Below, piece by piece: positions 9,012-16,290 of a DNA stretch of 64,000 nucleotides. The notes under the pieces were generated by a model, which was not told the origin of the DNA, ran no database searches, and saw nothing but the letters and a program-made list of their open reading frames with translations. The position numbers and the translations under genes are program-made. Source of the DNA: a virus; IMG/VR virus record IMGVR_UViG_3300009180_003294, positions 1 to 64,000 of that record. One strand, 5' to 3'. Each line of letters opens with the position of its first letter. Position 1 is the first letter of the stretch.

Positions 9012-9307
9012 AATCTCTCTCCTTGATTGTCATAAATCACGTATCTATTCTTTTCATAGTCCCAGTGCCTGTTATCGTATATACTTGCATTAAAACTGTA
9101 GCCGAACAGTCCCAGACGGAGCGTGGCGCCTGCATGATCGCATCGAGTTTTTATAGTAAAGTCAATCTCGACAATGCAGCCATTCTTTATCAGCTCAAAC
9201 TCCCAAAACTTGTTCTTTAAAGGAGTACTGCCGGACCAATTGCGAATGTTCTTAAAATTCCAATCTCGAAAGCTGGGATTTTGTATAGCTATTATAATGG
9301 CTATCAT
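9008..9307 (-). CDS. Protein of unknown function
   Basis: This 99-residue protein has several aromatic beta-like segments (NKFWEFELIKNGC, LRLGLFGYSFNASIYD, HWDYEKNRYVIYD). It has no signal peptide or transmembrane helix. The gene is linked by ATGA overlaps to both neighbours (9304 and 9011), so the three form one translational unit. The C-terminal half of the next protein has a similar IYN/ISHYD pattern, which may mean the two proteins share a fold; this is only a visual impression. Confidence 0.6.
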   Translation of the reverse strand: MIAIIIAIQNPSFRDWNFKNIRNWSGSTPLKNKFWEFELIKNGCIVEIDFTIKTRCDHAGATLRLGLFGYSFNASIYDNRHWDYEKNRYVIYDNQGERL

Positions 9308-9525
9308 ACAAACTTGCCGAGACCTAACCAGATCAGTTGTTCAAGTTCTGTTTGATAGTCTTGACCTAATCTACGTTTTTCATAGATAGACATCAAGATG
9401 CTTTTGCCATCACCGTAGTCTGTGGCACCGGCTCCACGTGAGTCTAGTTCTTCAATTAGATCATCGGTTTCAAAGTCTGACAAGTCGACATCCACTTCAA
9501 CTTCTTTGTACATAGTTTTATACAT
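9304..9525 (-). CDS. Small acidic protein of unknown function
   Basis: The 73-residue product begins at ATG 9525 with AAGGAAA six bases upstream. The N-terminal part is strongly acidic (EVEVDVDLSDFETDDLIEELDSRG). The remainder is helical and ends in LEQLIWLGLGKFV. An acidic small protein in an early operon could be a decoy or inhibitor, but there is no direct evidence for that. It overlaps the following gene as ATGA. Confidence 0.6.
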   Translation of the reverse strand: MYKTMYKEVEVDVDLSDFETDDLIEELDSRGAGATDYGDGKSILMSIYEKRRLGQDYQTELEQLIWLGLGKFV

Positions 9526-9545
9526 ATATTTCCTTATACAGTTCG

Positions 9546-9797
9546 TTAATCTGTGTATTCACGCAATGCCTTAATATCCCTGTGTTTTACTATTATAACA
9601 TGATGTATTTGTTTGTCAAACCTGATGGGCAAATCCAAATGCACACTAATACGCGGCCCTTCTGTGTGATTGATTACTGTGTCGTTGCCAACTGTTCCGA
9701 TAAATGGAATTTTATTCCAATAACCAAACACTCGATCTCCAAGGTACCATGTTGGTTTGTATCCAATTTTTTCAAAGTAATCAGTTTGATTGCCCAT
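9546..9797 (-). CDS. Small protein of unknown function downstream of DNA ligase
   Basis: The 83-residue product contains KPTWYLGDRVFGYWNKIPFIG and ISVHLDLPIRFDKQIHHVIIV, suggesting a compact beta-barrel such as an SH3-like fold; this is inferred only from the strand and turn pattern. Its ATG shares an A with the ligase stop (TAATG), so it is probably translated by ribosomes coming from the ligase gene. Confidence 0.6.
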   Translation of the reverse strand: MGNQTDYFEKIGYKPTWYLGDRVFGYWNKIPFIGTVGNDTVINHTEGPRISVHLDLPIRFDKQIHHVIIVKHRDIKALREYTD

Positions 9798-11113
9798 TAT
9801 AGTTTTTCTCCTGCTTCAAATCCGCGGAAGCGTAGAAATCTAGGAAATCGCAGACTATATGTGCCGTCTTGGTTCTGTGTAACAGCATCTGCTCTTACTT
9901 CAACCACTGCTCCAAAAAGTGTATTACGACTAGTCCAATAGTCAATGCGGTCATTATCAGTGAACCCGCTACCACAATTAACTTGAATAAACTTGCCTCC
10001 GTCGTCTCCACTGCATATGAGCGCACCCAATCGTCCTTCATTTCGTCCTGTACCTTCTTCAACACCCTGTACCTCCAAACTTACTTCAATAAAAGGCTTT
10101 AGTTTTAACCAAGCATGACTTCGCTTGCATTCATAAGGAGCCATAGGATCCTTGATCATAATGCCTTCATAGCCGCCTTCGATGGCCAGTGCATTGATCT
10201 CTTTGTATTTGCGTTGTCCTGCTTCAGAGTCCAAATCTACAAGTTCTTGTCCCACCATTGTCATATTAGGCAATGAATCTTGATGATGATTCATAAACTC
10301 TGTTAAATGATTACTGCGGAATTCCTGTGTAGCATTCCAAGTGCCTCGTTCAAAATGTACCAACGGAATACAATCAAACAAATGTAGCACAGCATCCTCG
10401 GCTTGTACGTCACTTTTACGATGCACCTGCTTCATTAAGTCCTGGAAACTACTGCTCATGATCTCGCCATCAAATACCCAAGGCTCTAATAATGTGTCTG
10501 CAATAGCGGCAAACTGCTCTGCTATATGTGGAAAATTGACAAACTCTTTGCCATTGCGACTAAACATATTGACACGGCCATCAGGGTGTACAATAGTGAT
10601 AACACGAACACCATCAAGTTTAACTTCGATAAATCTCTTCCCTGTGACTTTGCTTTCATGGTTAGCACTATCGTGAGCAAGCTGACAGCCAAAAACAGGA
10701 ATAGCATAATCAGCATATTTCTTCTCCACTACTTTGTTAATTGTTTTTTCGCTGACACCACAGCGTAGATCTTTGATAAGGATACGACGATACCAATCGT
10801 TCCATTGTGCATTAGTACAGTTAGACATTAATTGGTCAATGGTATCGCGAGCAAGATTGCCAGTGATTTGACGAGTAACAAAACCAGTGAGTACTAGGGT
10901 AAATGAATCCCAATCAACACCAGGACCATCAGGACCACTGCGTTCTGGAACTTGTTTAATACCAAATGTAATTGTACTGTCTAGTGCAAGACGACAGCCA
11001 TGAAAAAATTCATCGTTACCTGCTTCTGCTTGAGCCAGGATAATTTGTTCTTTGTTAGTGCGAAGATTGTGGTCTTCTAAACTACTGATAACATAATAGC
11101 AGGGATCGGACAT
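9797..11113 (-). CDS. 30: ATP-dependent DNA ligase (T4 gp30-like)
   Basis: This 438-residue protein has the nucleotidyltransferase motifs in order: motif I FIEVKLDGVR with the adenylated Lys at 165, RNGKEF nearby (motif Ia-like), WVFDGEIMS (motif III), EGIMIKD (motif IV) and AWLKLKPF (motif V). A C-terminal OB domain follows (EGTGRNEGRLGALIC). The length is close to T4 ligase (487). It seals nicks during phage replication. SD GGAGA precedes the ATG at 11113, and a consensus sigma70 promoter stands at 11143-11171. It heads a unit with the small gene that overlaps its stop codon. Confidence 0.93.
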   Translation of the reverse strand: MSDPCYYVISSLEDHNLRTNKEQIILAQAEAGNDEFFHGCRLALDSTITFGIKQVPERSGPDGPGVDWDSFTLVLTGFVTRQITGNLARDTIDQLMSNCTNAQWNDWYRRILIKDLRCGVSEKTINKVVEKKYADYAIPVFGCQLAHDSANHESKVTGKRFIEVKLDGVRVITIVHPDGRVNMFSRNGKEFVNFPHIAEQFAAIADTLLEPWVFDGEIMSSSFQDLMKQVHRKSDVQAEDAVLHLFDCIPLVHFERGTWNATQEFRSNHLTEFMNHHQDSLPNMTMVGQELVDLDSEAGQRKYKEINALAIEGGYEGIMIKDPMAPYECKRSHAWLKLKPFIEVSLEVQGVEEGTGRNEGRLGALICSGDDGGKFIQVNCGSGFTDNDRIDYWTSRNTLFGAVVEVRADAVTQNQDGTYSLRFPRFLRFRGFEAGEKL

Positions 11114-11122
11114 GTTGTCTCC

Positions 11123-11161
11123 AAAAAAAGTCTCTATGCCATATTATAACAGCATAGAGAC
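11123..11161 (-). terminator. Intrinsic terminator with the ligase promoter's -10 in its loop
   Basis: On the minus strand GTCTCTATGC (11161-11152) and GCATAGAGAC (11139-11130) form a perfect 10-bp stem with a 12-base loop, followed by seven T (11129-11123). This would stop transcripts leaving the 96-residue gene upstream. The loop contains TATAAT, the -10 of the ligase promoter. Confidence 0.75.
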
Positions 11162-11171
11162 TCTGTGTCAA
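11143..11171 (-). promoter_or_regulatory. Consensus sigma70 promoter of the DNA ligase gene
   Basis: On the minus strand TTGACA (11171-11166), a 17-base spacer and TATAAT (11148-11143) match the sigma70 consensus at all twelve positions. Transcription would begin near 11136, inside the downstream arm of the terminator hairpin, so transcripts from this promoter cannot form that hairpin. Confidence 0.88.
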
Positions 11172-11462
11172 TTATTTTTTGGCAATTTGTTTTGCTGCCT
11201 CAAAAATACGCATGGCATCTTGCAAACGAAAGTTTTCCTGACGATAGTGCCAATCTTTTTTACGTTGTGCTATGTCTAGCGCATCCATTAATGTATATTT
11301 GTCTTTTAAATTATTTGTTTGCATTAACATAGAAGACATATCTACAATATCTAACGCATACTCTACCCATTTGTGTGTGCTATTAATTTTATCTTTTTTG
11401 AGAAAAACTAATTTACTTGAACCCGTTTTTGCATACTTTTGTTTGTAATTTGCTACATTCAT
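11172..11462 (-). CDS. Small helical protein of unknown function
   Basis: The 96-residue, lysine-rich product reads as mostly helical (YTLMDALDIAQRKKDWHY, FRLQDAMRIFEAAKQIAKK). No family is recognised. It has a consensus sigma70 promoter and a predicted 5' hairpin in its leader, and it is closed by the hairpin terminator at 11123-11161, so it looks like a single-gene early transcript. The ribosome-binding site is weak. Confidence 0.65.
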   Translation of the reverse strand: MNVANYKQKYAKTGSSKLVFLKKDKINSTHKWVEYALDIVDMSSMLMQTNNLKDKYTLMDALDIAQRKKDWHYRQENFRLQDAMRIFEAAKQIAKK

Positions 11463-11471
11463 AAAATACTC

Positions 11472-11489
11472 GCTTGTTGTGGTACAAGC
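11472..11489 (-). promoter_or_regulatory. Predicted 5'-terminal mRNA hairpin
   Basis: The minus strand reads GCTTGT-ACCACA-ACAAGC (11489-11472), which is a 6-bp stem beginning at the predicted transcription start. Including flanking bases the two arms pair over twelve positions with one mismatch. A hairpin at the extreme 5' end could stabilise the mRNA or hold back translation. Confidence 0.45.
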
Positions 11490-11493
11490 AAGT

Positions 11494-11522
11494 ATTATAC
11501 AATATTATCGAATTTGTGTCAA
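11494..11522 (-). promoter_or_regulatory. Consensus sigma70 promoter of the 96-residue gene
   Basis: On the minus strand TTGACA (11522-11517), 17 bases, and TATAAT (11499-11494) match the sigma70 consensus at all positions. The -35 box abuts the 3' end of the upstream DUF465-like gene. Confidence 0.88.
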
Positions 11523-11732
11523 TTATTCGTAGTGATGTTCTTGCATAAGCTCATGCCGTTTCCGGTAAAGCATGGTTAGCTCGTCTTTGAGTTTGAGTTT
11601 TTCTTTTTTAAGTGTTTCTACTTGATATTCGTCCCAAGATTTTTGGGACACGATTTGTTCGATTTGTCTTGCTACTTGGGTGTGACGATTGTCCACAGTT
11701 CTGATGTGATGTTCCAGTGAGTCGATGTCCAT
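11523..11732 (-). CDS. DUF465/YdcH-like small coiled-coil protein
   Basis: I place the start at ATG 11732, with AAGGAG six bases upstream, giving 69 residues; a longer frame starting from a TTG is less likely. The pattern RTVDNRHTQVARQIEQIV, then VETLKKEKLKLKDEL, matches the short DUF465 (YdcH/SlyX-like) family, in which LKKxKLxLKDE is diagnostic. The protein is probably a two-helix coiled coil. The family's function is unknown in bacteria. A possible late promoter (ATTAAATA, 11777-11770) lies upstream on this strand. Confidence 0.7.
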   Translation of the reverse strand: MDIDSLEHHIRTVDNRHTQVARQIEQIVSQKSWDEYQVETLKKEKLKLKDELTMLYRKRHELMQEHHYE

Positions 11733-11758
11733 TTCAATCTCCTTAAAAATTGTCATAG

Positions 11759-11787
11759 TTGACAATACATATTTAATGCTGTATAAT
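11759..11787 (+). promoter_or_regulatory. Consensus sigma70 promoter of the HNH gene
   Basis: TTGACA (11759-11764), 17 bases, TATAAT (11782-11787): another full match to the sigma70 consensus, here on the plus strand. The predicted leader is about 34 bases. A second, late-type motif lies at 11815-11822, so the gene would have an early and a late start. Confidence 0.85.
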
Positions 11788-11814
11788 TATTTTTACGGCT
11801 TACCGATTTATAAG

Positions 11815-11822
11815 ATTAAATA
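11815..11822 (+). promoter_or_regulatory. Late promoter ATTAAATA, leaderless spacing
   Basis: ATTAAATA is separated from the ATG at 11828 by exactly five bases, the same spacing as at 813 and 12425. It differs from TATAAATA at two positions, so it is weaker than the other examples. Confidence 0.55.
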
Positions 11823-11827
11823 AAAAT

Positions 11828-12367
11828 ATGAGTGATACACTACTACTAAACAGCGACGGCACTCCGCTGTCGATGTTGCCACCCAGCGTTGTTGATTGGA
11901 CCATGGCGATCAAACTTACTTTTTTAAACAAAGTTTCAGTGATCAAAGAATATGATGATTGGGTAGTACATAGTCAAAAGCTGTCAATACCAGTGCCCAG
12001 CATCATAATGACCAAGCGTTATGTACGACCAAAAAACAAGGTTTTGTTTAATCGTAAAATGGTTTATCTGCGGGATAACTATACCTGCCAATACTGTGGA
12101 GATCAGTTCCAAGCCAAAGACTTGACACTGGATCATGTCACACCAAAAAGCAAAGGTGGCAACAGTTCTTGGAGTAACTTAGTCACTTGTTGCGGCACAT
12201 GTAACTGGCTCAAAGGTGCTAAAGTAATAGAGCCGTTGTCCAAGCCCAAAGAGCCAAATTACTGGCAAATGGTTAAAGTCGTCAAACAACATAACCCTTA
12301 TCAAATGCGAGATCCTGCGTGGGCAGAGTATCTAGGCTATGACAGTAAGCTGATAGCAACAGGATAA
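11828..12367 (+). CDS. HNH endonuclease family protein
   Basis: The 179-residue protein contains a complete HNH fold: C87-x2-C90 (YTCQYCG), D102-H103 (LTLDHVTPKSKGG), then NLVTCCGTCNWLKG with the second zinc pair (C122, C125). Residues 1-75 form a conserved N-terminal part (WTMAIKLTFLNKVSVI) common to a family of stand-alone HNH proteins in bacteria and phages. It may nick or cut DNA, for example in packaging, recombination or host DNA breakdown; its target is not evident. It is not inserted into another gene and no intron or intein sequence is visible. It has early and late promoters and a strong terminator downstream. Confidence 0.85.
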   Translation: MSDTLLLNSDGTPLSMLPPSVVDWTMAIKLTFLNKVSVIKEYDDWVVHSQKLSIPVPSIIMTKRYVRPKNKVLFNRKMVYLRDNYTCQYCGDQFQAKDLTLDHVTPKSKGGNSSWSNLVTCCGTCNWLKGAKVIEPLSKPKEPNYWQMVKVVKQHNPYQMRDPAWAEYLGYDSKLIATG

Positions 12368-12393
12368 AAAAAGGCACATAAAGTGCCTTTTTT
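12366..12393. terminator. Bidirectional intrinsic terminator
   Basis: AAAAAAGGCAC-ATAAA-GTGCCTTTTTT forms a 5-bp GC-rich stem extended by A/T pairs, with a T run on each strand. It separates the HNH gene from the late wedge block and would work in both directions. Confidence 0.85.
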
Positions 12394-12424
12394 GTTGACT
12401 CGTTATCTACATACATTATTCTAT

Positions 12425-12432
12425 AATAAATA
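12425..12432 (+). promoter_or_regulatory. Late promoter AATAAATA, leaderless spacing
   Basis: AATAAATA is followed by five bases and the ATG of the gp25-like gene at 12438. The ATG at 12434 is out of frame and runs into a stop after 11 codons. This promoter probably drives the 11.7 kb wedge transcript. Confidence 0.75.
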
Positions 12433-12437
12433 CATGT

Positions 12438-12818
12438 ATGAGAAAATTCAAAGGTTACAGTACTGTTGATAAAACGTGGGGAAATTTCAAACTCTACGAT
12501 ATTAACCTTGCAAAACGCGACTTGCTTAACGAGTTCTATACTCGCAAAGGTGAACGAGTAATGAGTCCTGAGTTCGGAAGCATTGTTTGGGATCTATTGT
12601 TTGATCCATTAACTGATGAAACTATAGACACTATTAGAGCAGACTGTCTGCGTATTGTAACTAAAGACCCTAGACTAGATTTATTGGACATAGATATAGT
12701 AGACAACGAACATACAATTATAGTAACTATTATTTTAAGATATGTTCCAACAGCCACAGAAACAGAATTAGTAGCGGTGTTTAACAGAAACTTGACCGCA
12801 GAACGAGAACTCGGATAA
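12438..12818 (+). CDS. 25: Baseplate wedge protein gp25
   Basis: The 126-residue product matches the GPW/gp25 family in length and pattern: NEFYTRKGERVMSPEFGS, then LLFDPLTDETIDTIRADC and a C-terminal beta sheet (EHTIIVTIILRYVP). The KGER and PEFGS segments are characteristic. T4 gp25 (132 residues) sits in the wedge and touches the sheath-initiating region. Directly followed, ten bases on, by the gp6-like gene, the usual wedge order. Confidence 0.93.
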   Translation: MRKFKGYSTVDKTWGNFKLYDINLAKRDLLNEFYTRKGERVMSPEFGSIVWDLLFDPLTDETIDTIRADCLRIVTKDPRLDLLDIDIVDNEHTIIVTIILRYVPTATETELVAVFNRNLTAERELG

Positions 12819-12828
12819 AGGACAAACT

Positions 12829-15800
12829 ATGCCAAAGGCAATTAGACAAGAAAACTTATACGGAGCAGAAGACTGGACAGTAGTCTATTCTAGTTTTAAG
12901 AACGCAGAATTCCGTAGCTACGATTTCGACACACTGCGCCAGTCGATGATCAACTATGTGCAATTCAACTACCCCGAAGAGTTCAACGACTATACGCAAA
13001 ACAGCGAATTTATTGCATTAGTGGACTTGGTTGCTTATGTAGGTCAAAATCTAGCATTCCGTATGGATTTAAATGCCAGGGAAAATATTTTAGACACAGC
13101 AGAAAAACGTGAAAGTGTGTTGCGTATTGCACGTATGCTTTCATATAAACCCAAGCGTGTTCGTCCAGCACAGGGCTTTATGAAAGTCGTTGCAATCAAT
13201 ACGTCAGAGTCGATATTAGACAGTACTGGTGTGAATCTTTCTAATAAGACAATTATGTGGGGAGCAGATCCCAGTGAATTAGAATACGAACGTTTCATTA
13301 AAGTAATGAATGCGGCATTTAATTCCAACAATCAGTTTGGTACACCCACAAAAAGAAGCACTAATACTTCCACAGGGAATTTATTTGAAGTTTATAATTT
13401 TAATAATTTAGGTACAGAGTTATTAACAAACTACTCTATTGGTGGAAACGTAGATGGTTTAAATTTAACTTTCGATATATTACCCATCGATATCAGCACA
13501 GACGGCATGTTAACTCAGTCTGAACCAAATTTAGACAGTGCATTCAGTGTCATGTATAGAAATGACGGCAAAGGTGTGGGCAGTACAAAAACTGGTTTTT
13601 TCTGTTTAGTCAAACAGGGAACATTGGTTAGTATTGTAGAACAAATTTATAGTCCTAGTGCTAATTTAGTCATCGACATTCCCAGCACAGGAAATATCAG
13701 TGAAGAAGATTTTTATGTGCAATCAATCGACGACACAGGCGCAATATTAAAATCATGGAAAAAAGTCGGCGACTTAAACTTCTCTAATATTGTGCTCAAC
13801 GAATACAACGGCAGCGAACGAGATTTGTATGAAGTAATTTACAGCGATGCTGATATAACAAGTATTAAATTTGGCGATGGCGCCTTTACTAATGTTCCAA
13901 CAGGACAAATAAAAGTTTGGTATCGAATTGCCGAAAATGATTTTGTAAGAGTTAAAGCAGGTGATGTAACTAATATTACTTTCAACATTGGTTATGCCAA
14001 TGCTAATAATCAAGCGCAGACGTTGACAATGACCTTGGAACTACAGGACAACATGATCACTGGTCTGCCCAGTGAAACAGTTGATGAAATCAAACGCAAT
14101 GCGCCTGAAGCATTTTACAGTAAAAATAGAATGGTCACCGGCGATGACTACAATGGATTCTTGCCCACATTAAACAGCGATGTATTAATTATGAAAGCTG
14201 AAAATAGAACATTCAGTGGACACAGTCGCTACGTTGATCTAAGCGACCCAACAGGTAAAAGCCGACCATTAATCGAATTCGGTGACGATGGTTACATGTA
14301 CAAAGACGAAGTGACCAAGAACACATATATTGCTGATGATGCAAGTCGCCGCTCAGTTGATCTATTAGACGAATACATTGAAAAACAGTTGACAGACATT
14401 GGATTACTGAACTTTTATTACGGCAAGTTAAATCTTTCAGGAATCACTGGCAGTGCCAGCACACAATATTTTCCCAGCGTAAAATTAGAAAAAACAATAT
14501 ATTATGCCACTACAGTTGATGCTATGGATGCAACATCTACTATTATAACTATTCCGGTAGAAAGCCTTAATACGCTGAACGCATTTGATAATTTTGACAT
14601 TGACGGCGGCATGTTACAAATAGATAATGAATTGTTTACATATACTAACATTATTAATAATACATTCACAGGAGTGCGTAGAGCACAGCAAGGAACAAGC
14701 AAAGCGGCACATGCCAGTGGATCACAGGCATTTAAAGTCAGCGACTATCGTTGGAGATATTCGTACAATGATTTAACTTCGAGTAACGGCTTTATATCGG
14801 AGTCATTGGCATCCAAAGTTCCTATGAAACTGGGATTCACCACAGGCGGCGAGCTACGAGCAATGCGCCCTGGATCATTAATTAAATTAAAGAACGATAC
14901 AGGCGATACTCGTTGGGTCACTGTATCTGATATTCGAGGCGATGGACTTGGTATAGAAAACATCGACTATGTTTATACAGGTTTATTATCTAATGGCCAT
15001 GGTCCAGTGGAAATTAACGCATCTGTCACAGACACTGAAAGGCTTGTTGAAATATTACCGCCATTTGCCAGGGTATTTGATACTGTTACACGAGAATTAA
15101 TTATTGAAAAATTAGAAGAAAAAGTTTCGTTTGCATTAAAATTTGACAACTTAACTCCTAAATGGACTATAATAACTACGCCAGTAAATACAACTGCCAA
15201 TTATAATTCAAACAGCAACAGCACAGGCTGGATATTAAATGTAACGCGGGAAAGCAATGGTTGGTCTATTACCAGTCGTCAGTTAGACTATGTATTTGGC
15301 AGTGAAGGATTGATTCGTTTTTACAACATTAATTTTGCAGCCACGTTTAATCCCAACTTTAAATCAGTTAGCAATGATTACATCAGTTTAGTTACATTAG
15401 ACTCTAGTTCCAAATTATCAGTACTTAAGAAATATCGCATCAGCGGATATTATGTCTACGACGACGGATACACTGATAACAGTAAAGTCAAAGTAACTCC
15501 ATTGGATTTAGACAATAACTTTTTGCCTGACGATCCGGACCATTTTAATGCTATTATAGGAGCCAGCGAAATTGCGTTAATCAACTACGAAGAAGGAAGT
15601 TTTTCTTACAATGTTCCAGCGCCACTGACCACCAACGAAACTATTTTAGAAACAGTTAATGGAAAAATGGATCTTGCGTTTAAGTGGGAACACAATACTA
15701 ATATTGACCAAACGTTGAATCCTAGTTTAACTAATATTATAGATGCATATGTGTTAACTAAAACATACAATGATGATTATGTATCATGGAAAAAGAAAAA

Positions 15801-16290
15801 TGATGCAAACATTGTTGCACCACTACCTCCTACTACTGAAGAACTACGAGACAATTTTGCAAATCTAGTTGAATATAAAATGATCACAGATGAAGTGATA
15901 TTCCATCCCGTTAAGTTTAAACCTTTATTTGGAACACTTGCAGATCCAGAATTTCAAGCACAGTTTAAAGTAGTCAAGAGTCTTAAAACAAAACTAACAG
16001 ACAGTGAAATCAAAAGTAAAGTCATTGATGCAATAGATACTTTCTTTACTCCAGGAAACTTTGGCTTTGGAGAAATCTTTTACTTCACAGAATTAGCCGC
16101 ATACATACACACTGCATTGAAAACAGAACTCAACAGTGTTGTCATAGTTCCAATAAGTGCAGAAGGTAGATTCGGTACGTTATTTCAAATACAACCAGAC
16201 AGCAACGAAGTTGTAACAAGTGTTACAGGAGTCAGCGATATTATTGTTATTAGTGAAATTACAGACAGCAACATTAGGATCAGTCGATGA
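12829..16290 (+). CDS. 6: Baseplate wedge protein gp6 (gpJ-like)
   Basis: The 1153-residue protein starts behind AAAGGA. Its N terminus has FNYPEEFNDYTQNSEFIALVD and GQNLAFRMDLNARENILDTA, followed by RMLSYKPKRVRPAQG. These are typical of gp6/baseplate J-like proteins of T4-like phages, which form the continuous wedge ring that switches between hexagon and star states. T4 gp6 has 660 residues; here about 500 residues are added in the middle and C-terminal half, with a cadherin- or fiber-like region around 540-640 (FDNFDIDGGMLQIDNELF). The stop overlaps the next gene's ATG as ATGA. Confidence 0.88.
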   Translation: MPKAIRQENLYGAEDWTVVYSSFKNAEFRSYDFDTLRQSMINYVQFNYPEEFNDYTQNSEFIALVDLVAYVGQNLAFRMDLNARENILDTAEKRESVLRIARMLSYKPKRVRPAQGFMKVVAINTSESILDSTGVNLSNKTIMWGADPSELEYERFIKVMNAAFNSNNQFGTPTKRSTNTSTGNLFEVYNFNNLGTELLTNYSIGGNVDGLNLTFDILPIDISTDGMLTQSEPNLDSAFSVMYRNDGKGVGSTKTGFFCLVKQGTLVSIVEQIYSPSANLVIDIPSTGNISEEDFYVQSIDDTGAILKSWKKVGDLNFSNIVLNEYNGSERDLYEVIYSDADITSIKFGDGAFTNVPTGQIKVWYRIAENDFVRVKAGDVTNITFNIGYANANNQAQTLTMTLELQDNMITGLPSETVDEIKRNAPEAFYSKNRMVTGDDYNGFLPTLNSDVLIMKAENRTFSGHSRYVDLSDPTGKSRPLIEFGDDGYMYKDEVTKNTYIADDASRRSVDLLDEYIEKQLTDIGLLNFYYGKLNLSGITGSASTQYFPSVKLEKTIYYATTVDAMDATSTIITIPVESLNTLNAFDNFDIDGGMLQIDNELFTYTNIINNTFTGVRRAQQGTSKAAHASGSQAFKVSDYRWRYSYNDLTSSNGFISESLASKVPMKLGFTTGGELRAMRPGSLIKLKNDTGDTRWVTVSDIRGDGLGIENIDYVYTGLLSNGHGPVEINASVTDTERLVEILPPFARVFDTVTRELIIEKLEEKVSFALKFDNLTPKWTIITTPVNTTANYNSNSNSTGWILNVTRESNGWSITSRQLDYVFGSEGLIRFYNINFAATFNPNFKSVSNDYISLVTLDSSSKLSVLKKYRISGYYVYDDGYTDNSKVKVTPLDLDNNFLPDDPDHFNAIIGASEIALINYEEGSFSYNVPAPLTTNETILETVNGKMDLAFKWEHNTNIDQTLNPSLTNIIDAYVLTKTYNDDYVSWKKKNDANIVAPLPPTTEELRDNFANLVEYKMITDEVIFHPVKFKPLFGTLADPEFQAQFKVVKSLKTKLTDSEIKSKVIDAIDTFFTPGNFGFGEIFYFTELAAYIHTALKTELNSVVIVPISAEGRFGTLFQIQPDSNEVVTSVTGVSDIIVISEITDSNIRISR

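Noticed and set aside
12395-12427. Sigma70 promoter before the gp25-like gene
   Set aside because: TTGACT and TATAAT are present but separated by 21 bases, too far for sigma70; the late octamer explains the start better.
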